5,441 bases of DNA from Gammaproteobacteria bacterium (GTDB taxonomy: Bacteria; Pseudomonadota; Gammaproteobacteria; GCF-002020875): the NCBI GenBank assembly GCA_018671205.1, contig JABHIC010000237.1:1-5441 (forward strand). Direction: 5' to 3'. The notes below the pieces were generated by a model. That model had not been told where the DNA came from, searched no databases, and worked only from the letters and a program-made list of their open reading frames with translations. Every line of letters starts with the position of its first letter. The stretch's first letter is position 1. Of the stretch, positions 1 to 3,395 are shown piece by piece. The position numbers and the translations under genes were made by a program.

Positions 1-323
1 GTGGGCCCGCCTACTTCTTTCTCTTTATGGAGGCGATGGAGGCTGCCGGGCAGTCACTGGGGCTCTCTGCAGAGAATGCCCGTAGACTCACCACACAGAC
101 GGCCTTTGGAGCAGCAAAAATGGCCCTGGAGCGCCCCGAAAGTAGCGCGGAGCTGCGCCAAAAGGTCACCTCTCCCGGTGGCACCACGGAAAAGGCGATT
201 GGTATATTTCAGCAGCAGGGGCTGGAGGCTCTGGTAAGTACCGCAATGCAGGCAGCACAGCAACGCTCTATCGAGCTGGCTGATCTACTGGGTCAGGACA
301 ACAACCCCCAGGAGTCCTCATGA
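1..323 (+). CDS. proC: Pyrroline-5-carboxylate reductase, C-terminal part (5' end outside window)
   Basis: This is the last 106 codons of a gene that starts before the window; the frame is set by codons beginning at base 3. ProC reduces 1-pyrroline-5-carboxylate to L-proline with NAD(P)H in the cytoplasm, the last step of proline synthesis. The visible part is the all-helical dimerisation domain that also forms the active site. It opens with GPAYFFLFMEAM, the helix usually written GPAY-F-EA in the family, and carries the P5CR signature around LRQKVTSPGGTTEKAI (bases about 153-203). The end, ELADLLGQ, has normal family length with a short polar tail. Its TGA stop overlaps the ATG of the next gene as ATGA at 320-323, so the two are probably translationally coupled. 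Identification is firm; the NAD(P)-binding Rossmann half is not visible. Confidence 0.95.
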   Translation, partial: GPAYFFLFMEAMEAAGQSLGLSAENARRLTTQTAFGAAKMALERPESSAELRQKVTSPGGTTEKAIGIFQQQGLEALVSTAMQAAQQRSIELADLLGQDNNPQESS

Positions 324-895
324 CCCATACCTCCAATGCCGGACTATTTCTGCTGCAGATGCTCTTTAGCATCTTTATTCTGTTTGCACTGCTCCGCTTC
401 CTCTTCCAGTTGATGCGAGTTGACTACTATAATCCCATCTCACAAATGGTCACCCGAATCACGGATCCGGTACTGCGCCCGTTACGCGGCTCTCTCCCCT
501 CGACCCGACAGATCGATAGTGCATCCCTGCTGGCCCTGCTGCTACTCCAGTTTACCCATCTCTACCTGATCGCATCGTTACAGGGGTTGGAGGCGAGCCC
601 GCTGGGGCTGGTGATCCTATCCATTACCGAGATCCTCTCTCTGACCATCAGCCTCCTCTTCTGGTCGATATTGATTCAGGCAATACTGAGCTGGTTCCAG
701 CCACAAACAGACCACCCTGGAATCTCCCTGCTGCAACAGTTGACAGCCCCCCTGATGCGCCCGATTCAACGCTGGCTACCCGCTGCTGGGGGGGTCGATT
801 TTTCCCCCATCATGGCCCTGCTTGCACTCAAAATGTTTGAGTTTATTCTGGTCGCCCCACTACAGGATATGGCAGCGCTGCTGCTGCGTGGATGA
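320..895 (+). CDS. yggT: YggT family integral membrane protein
   Basis: The 191-residue, very hydrophobic protein has two tandem YGGT units, the usual length for the proteobacterial form. Likely membrane segments are residues 8-31, 67-89, 95-124 and 160-180. Each unit has the conserved amphipathic stretch after its first membrane helix: NPISQMVTRITDPVLRPLRG (38-57) and HPGISLLQQLTAPLMRPIQR (132-151). The second is followed by GGVDFSPIMALLAL. The start at 320 is supported by AGGAG at 310-314, five bases upstream, and by the ATGA overlap with proC. The biochemical role is not settled. Family members have been linked to osmotic tolerance, cell division and membrane protein or thylakoid organisation in different organisms, and none of these can be chosen from this sequence. 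The proC-yggT pairing is widespread in bacteria. Confidence 0.93.
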   Translation: MTHTSNAGLFLLQMLFSIFILFALLRFLFQLMRVDYYNPISQMVTRITDPVLRPLRGSLPSTRQIDSASLLALLLLQFTHLYLIASLQGLEASPLGLVILSITEILSLTISLLFWSILIQAILSWFQPQTDHPGISLLQQLTAPLMRPIQRWLPAAGGVDFSPIMALLALKMFEFILVAPLQDMAALLLRG

Positions 896-923
896 GTGGC
901 TCTCTCTCAATTAAACCACCATA

Positions 924-2075
924 ATGGCTGAGCAAATCCCTACAGACTCGGTGGGTCTGATTACCCCCCAGACCCTCCACTTTGACCAACCTCTGGAGCT
1001 GGAGTGTGGCGTGGTACTGCCCACTTATGATCTGGTCTATGAGAGCTACGGCAAACTGAACCGGGAGGCCGATAATGCCATTCTGATCTGCCATGCCCTC
1101 TCAGGGAACCACCACGCGGCCGGTTACCACAGTATGGAGGATCGTAAACCCGGCTGGTGGGATGTCGCCATCGGCCCGGGAAAACCGATTGATACCAACC
1201 GTTTCTTTGTGGTCTGCCTCAACAACCTGGGGGGCTGTGACGGCTCTACCGGCCCCACCAGCCCCAACCCGGAAAATGGAAAGCCCTATGGCCCCGACTT
1301 CCCCTTCGTCACCGTCAGTGACTGGGTCAACAGTCAGGCCCGACTGGCCGACCGGCTTATGATCCATCAATGGGCTGCCGTGGTGGGTGCCAGTCTCGGA
1401 GGAATGCAGACCCTGCAGTGGAGCATCTCTTTTCCGGATCGTATTCGCCATGCCATAGTGATTGCAGCCGCATCAAAACTGACCGCACAGAATATCGCCT
1501 TTAATGAGGTGGCCCGTCAGGCAATTCGTACCGACCCCGACTTTCATCAGGGACGCTATCTGGAACATCACGTACTTCCCGAACGGGGGCTGCGACTAGC
1601 GCGGATGCTGGGCCATATCACCTACCTCTCCGATGAGTCGATGGGGGCGAAATTTGGTCGTGAGCTGCGCGAAGGTGAGATCCACTATGACTATGGGGTG
1701 GAGTTTCAGGTAGAGAGCTATCTACGCTATCAGGCCGATGCCTTTGTCGGTAAGTTTGATGCCAATACCTATTTATTGATGACCAAAGCACTGGACTACT
1801 TTGATCCTGCCGCTGCCCATGACAACGATCTGACTGCAGCACTACAGCAGGTCACCGCCCAATTTTGTGTACTCTCCTTCACCAGTGACTGGCGCTTCTC
1901 CCCAAAGCGCTCCAAGGAGCTGGTACGCGGCCTGCTCAATAACAACATCCGGGTCAGCTATGCTGAAATCGAGGCACATCAGGGACATGATGCCTTCCTG
2001 ATGAAAATCCCCCACTACCTCAACATCTTCAGCGGCTACATGGGGCGTATCCAAACCAGTGGGGAGAACCGGTAA
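924..2075 (+). CDS. metX: Homoserine O-acyltransferase MetX (acetyl- or succinyl-transferring)
   Basis: This 383-residue cytoplasmic alpha/beta-hydrolase-fold enzyme activates L-homoserine by O-acylation, the committed step of methionine synthesis. The nucleophile elbow is GASLGG with Ser157, the acid is Asp322 in TSDWRF, and the base is His355 in HQGHDAF. The N-terminal block ICHALSGNHHAAGYH (55-69) and NNLGGCDGSTGPTSP (100-114) are the family's substrate-site signatures. Length is normal and no key residue is missing. The start at 924 is fixed by an in-frame TAA at 912-914 with no other start codon between, although no Shine-Dalgarno sequence is visible upstream. By recollection the sequence is close to the Pseudomonas-type MetX that uses succinyl-CoA, including SFTxDWRFSP and HITYLSDxxMGAKFGR. 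The acyl donor may therefore be succinyl-CoA rather than acetyl-CoA; this is inference. It overlaps metW by one base (TAATG). Confidence 0.95.
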   Translation: MAEQIPTDSVGLITPQTLHFDQPLELECGVVLPTYDLVYESYGKLNREADNAILICHALSGNHHAAGYHSMEDRKPGWWDVAIGPGKPIDTNRFFVVCLNNLGGCDGSTGPTSPNPENGKPYGPDFPFVTVSDWVNSQARLADRLMIHQWAAVVGASLGGMQTLQWSISFPDRIRHAIVIAAASKLTAQNIAFNEVARQAIRTDPDFHQGRYLEHHVLPERGLRLARMLGHITYLSDESMGAKFGRELREGEIHYDYGVEFQVESYLRYQADAFVGKFDANTYLLMTKALDYFDPAAAHDNDLTAALQQVTAQFCVLSFTSDWRFSPKRSKELVRGLLNNNIRVSYAEIEAHQGHDAFLMKIPHYLNIFSGYMGRIQTSGENR

Positions 2076-2686
2076 TGTTACGTCCCGATCAGGAGATCAT
2101 CGGTCAGTGGATCCAACCGGGGAGCCGTATTCTCGACCTCGGCTGCGGGGATGGCGCCCTGCTAAGACATCTGATGGAGACCCTCAATGTCGAGGGCTAT
2201 GGGCTGGAGCTGGATGACAAAAAGGTGTTGAGCAGCATTGAGAATGGCATTCACGTCATCCAGTCCGATCTCGACAAGGGGCTCTCCGACTACTTTGATG
2301 ACAACGCCTTTGATTACGTCATCATGAGCCTTACCCTACAGGCGATCAACTACCCCGATCAGTTACTGGATGAGATGTTGCGGGTCGGCAGACAGGGGAT
2401 CATCACCTTTCCCAACTTTGGTCACTGGCGCACCCGTATCCAGCTACTGTTCCAGGGGCGAATGCCCGTCACCAAAACCCTGCCCAACAGCTGGTACAAT
2501 ACGCCCAACATCCATCTCTGCACCGTGGCCGACTTTGAGGCGCTGTGCAGACAGAAAGGAATTCGGATTCTGGAGCGAACCGTGATCGACCACCAGCACC
2601 GTGAACCCGCACTACTGAAAATCTCCCCCAACTTATTGGGTGAGACGGCGATATACCGCTTTGAACGCCTTCCTTACCACCAATAA
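2075..2686 (+). CDS. metW: MetW, methyltransferase-fold partner of MetX
   Basis: The 203-residue protein has the typical MetW length. It has a class I SAM-dependent methyltransferase fold: motif I ILDLGCGDG at residues 19-27, the acidic end of strand 2 in GLELDD (Glu45), and QSDLDKGL (63-70). It also has the family hallmark FPNFGHW (112-118), then NSWYNTPNIHLCT, which is characteristic of MetW. It is encoded directly after metX across a TAATG overlap, with GGGGAG at 2061-2066 serving as ribosome site inside metX, so co-translation is likely. MetW accompanies MetX in many proteobacteria and spirochaetes and has been reported to be needed for full homoserine acyltransferase activity in some of them. 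No methylation substrate is established. A role as a SAM-binding regulatory subunit of MetX is a plausible inference. Confidence 0.95.
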   Translation: MLRPDQEIIGQWIQPGSRILDLGCGDGALLRHLMETLNVEGYGLELDDKKVLSSIENGIHVIQSDLDKGLSDYFDDNAFDYVIMSLTLQAINYPDQLLDEMLRVGRQGIITFPNFGHWRTRIQLLFQGRMPVTKTLPNSWYNTPNIHLCTVADFEALCRQKGIRILERTVIDHQHREPALLKISPNLLGETAIYRFERLPYHQ

Positions 2687-2719
2687 CCGGTAGCAACTCA
2701 CTCTCAATAGGGTCAACCC

Positions 2720-3190
2720 ATGCATAGAACCCGGACACTCCTCACCCTGCTCTCTACCCTGTTCACCACACTACTACTGCCGATGGAGGCCGTTGCAGAG
2801 CGTTCCACCACTTTTGACAACTATATCGTCCACTACAACGCCTTTCGTTCGGATATGATCCCCGCTGAGGTTGCCCAGCGCCATAACATCATCCGCAGTA
2901 ACCACCGGGCAATCGTCAATATCACCGTTCTGAGAAGATCTAAAGATGGCTCAACGCAACCGATTCCCGCCCGCGTCACCGGTACCGCCACGAACCTCAG
3001 CAGCCAACTCTCCACCCTTCACTTTTTCCAGGTACGAGAGCAAGAGGCAATCTACTACCTGGACCAATTTCGCATTGGTGACAACGAGACGCTGAGATTC
3101 CAGATTCAGGTTGAGCCGGAGCAACCCTACGCCGAACCATCAACGGTTGGAAATATCCATTTTACCCAGCGTTTTTACACCACAGAATAG
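2720..3190 (+). CDS. DUF4426-type secreted protein of unknown function
   Basis: This 156-residue protein has a Sec signal peptide: basic start MHRTR, hydrophobic core at about residues 7-21, and a probable cleavage after AVA at 24-26. The mature protein of about 130 residues should be periplasmic. The conserved early part, with VHYNAFRSDMIPAEVA (37-52) and IIRSNHRAIVNITVL (57-71), matches what I know of the DUF4426 family, which is regularly found just downstream of metW in gammaproteobacteria. The rest looks like beta strands ending in GNIHFTQRFYTTE, suggesting a small immunoglobulin-like sandwich (inference). No catalytic motif and no cysteines are present. The start at 2720 has a modest AGGGT at 2709-2713. 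It lies 33 bases after metW and is probably in the same operon. No function is known. The assignment rests on context plus these motifs. Confidence 0.85.
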   Translation: MHRTRTLLTLLSTLFTTLLLPMEAVAERSTTFDNYIVHYNAFRSDMIPAEVAQRHNIIRSNHRAIVNITVLRRSKDGSTQPIPARVTGTATNLSSQLSTLHFFQVREQEAIYYLDQFRIGDNETLRFQIQVEPEQPYAEPSTVGNIHFTQRFYTTE

Positions 3191-3260
3191 TAATTTTTTT
3201 CTCCAGAATGTTTTTCTCTAAATATTCCCTTATATAACATAGCATTATATTATTTCTCCA

Positions 3261-3288
3261 TTGATTTTACAGAAACTGGGAGTACACT
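3261..3288 (+). promoter_or_regulatory. Candidate sigma-70 type promoter for the fecR-like gene
   Basis: TTGATT at 3261-3266 (4 of 6 to the -35 consensus) is followed after 16 bases by TACACT at 3283-3288 (4 of 6 to the -10 consensus). It sits at the edge of the AT-rich block, upstream of the large gene. A start near 3295 would give a leader of about 100 bases holding all the hairpins described below. The match is weak, and AT-rich DNA produces such matches by chance. Other arrangements such as TATATC at 3289-3294 are possible. Confidence 0.3.
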
Positions 3289-3310
3289 ATATCTGTCTAC
3301 CTCTCCCAGG

Positions 3311-3331
3311 GTACCTCTAAAATTAGAGTAC
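3311..3331 (+). repeat. Inverted repeat in leader (GTAC-C-TCTAA / TTAGA-GTAC)
   Basis: GTAC, a bulged C and TCTAA (3311-3320) are complementary to TTAGAGTAC (3323-3331), giving a nine-pair stem with one bulge; the closing pair probably opens to leave a four-base loop. No T-run follows, so it is not a terminator. It could be an RNA hairpin in the leader or a protein-binding dyad on DNA. A tiny neighbouring stem, GCTG-ACG-CAGC, lies at 3335-3345. Confidence 0.5.
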
Positions 3332-3363
3332 GGAGCTGACGCAGCAACCACTGAAAAAGTCCA

Positions 3364-3386
3364 TTTATAGAGGTGCCCCCTATAAA
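3364..3386 (+). repeat. Inverted repeat just before the start codon (TTTATAG / CTATAAA)
   Basis: Perfect seven-base arms TTTATAG (3364-3370) and CTATAAA (3380-3386) enclose nine bases that can add two G-C pairs (GG 3372-3373 with CC 3378-3379) after one mismatch, leaving the loop TGCC. The stem ends nine bases before the ATG at 3396 and encloses most of AGAGGT, the only purine-rich Shine-Dalgarno-like run nearby. It could influence translation initiation or be an operator; which of these is not decided by the sequence. Confidence 0.5.
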
Positions 3387-3395
3387 CTCACCACA

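Larger units (their letters stand above)
3191..3395. promoter_or_regulatory. AT-rich intergenic region and structured leader before the fecR-like gene
   Basis: These 205 bases contain no supported gene. The first 90 bases (3191-3280) are about 26% GC, far below the flanking genes, and include T-runs and a 6-base inverted repeat, ATATAA (3232-3237) with TTATAT (3245-3250). I find no GC-rich hairpin followed by a T-run, so no intrinsic terminator can be called for the methionine block. From about 3298 the composition returns to normal and several inverted repeats follow, listed separately. The hexamer ACCTCT occurs at 3299-3304 and 3313-3318, and its complement AGAGGT at 3369-3374. The start codon at 3396 has no Shine-Dalgarno sequence in the usual 5-10 base window; the nearest purine-rich match, AGAGGT, ends 21 bases upstream. 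Confidence 0.6.

Noticed and set aside
1101..1451. Minus-strand and alternate-frame open frames inside metX and metW
   Set aside because: They overlap genes with intact catalytic motifs and show no motif, ribosome site or family resemblance of their own.
3191..3220. Possible intrinsic terminator after the DUF4426 gene (T-run at 3194-3200)
   Set aside because: No GC-rich hairpin precedes the T-run, and the T-run starts within four bases of the stop codon.
3335..3360. Possible riboswitch core: GACGCAGCAACC resembles parts of the cyclic-di-GMP-I motif, and GCTG-ACG-CAGC recalls the ACGR loops of the guanidine-II type
   Set aside because: The conserved GGACGCAAAGCC-type and GNRA-receptor parts of cyclic-di-GMP-I are missing, and only one ACG loop exists where guanidine-II needs two. 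No known riboswitch can be supported by eye.
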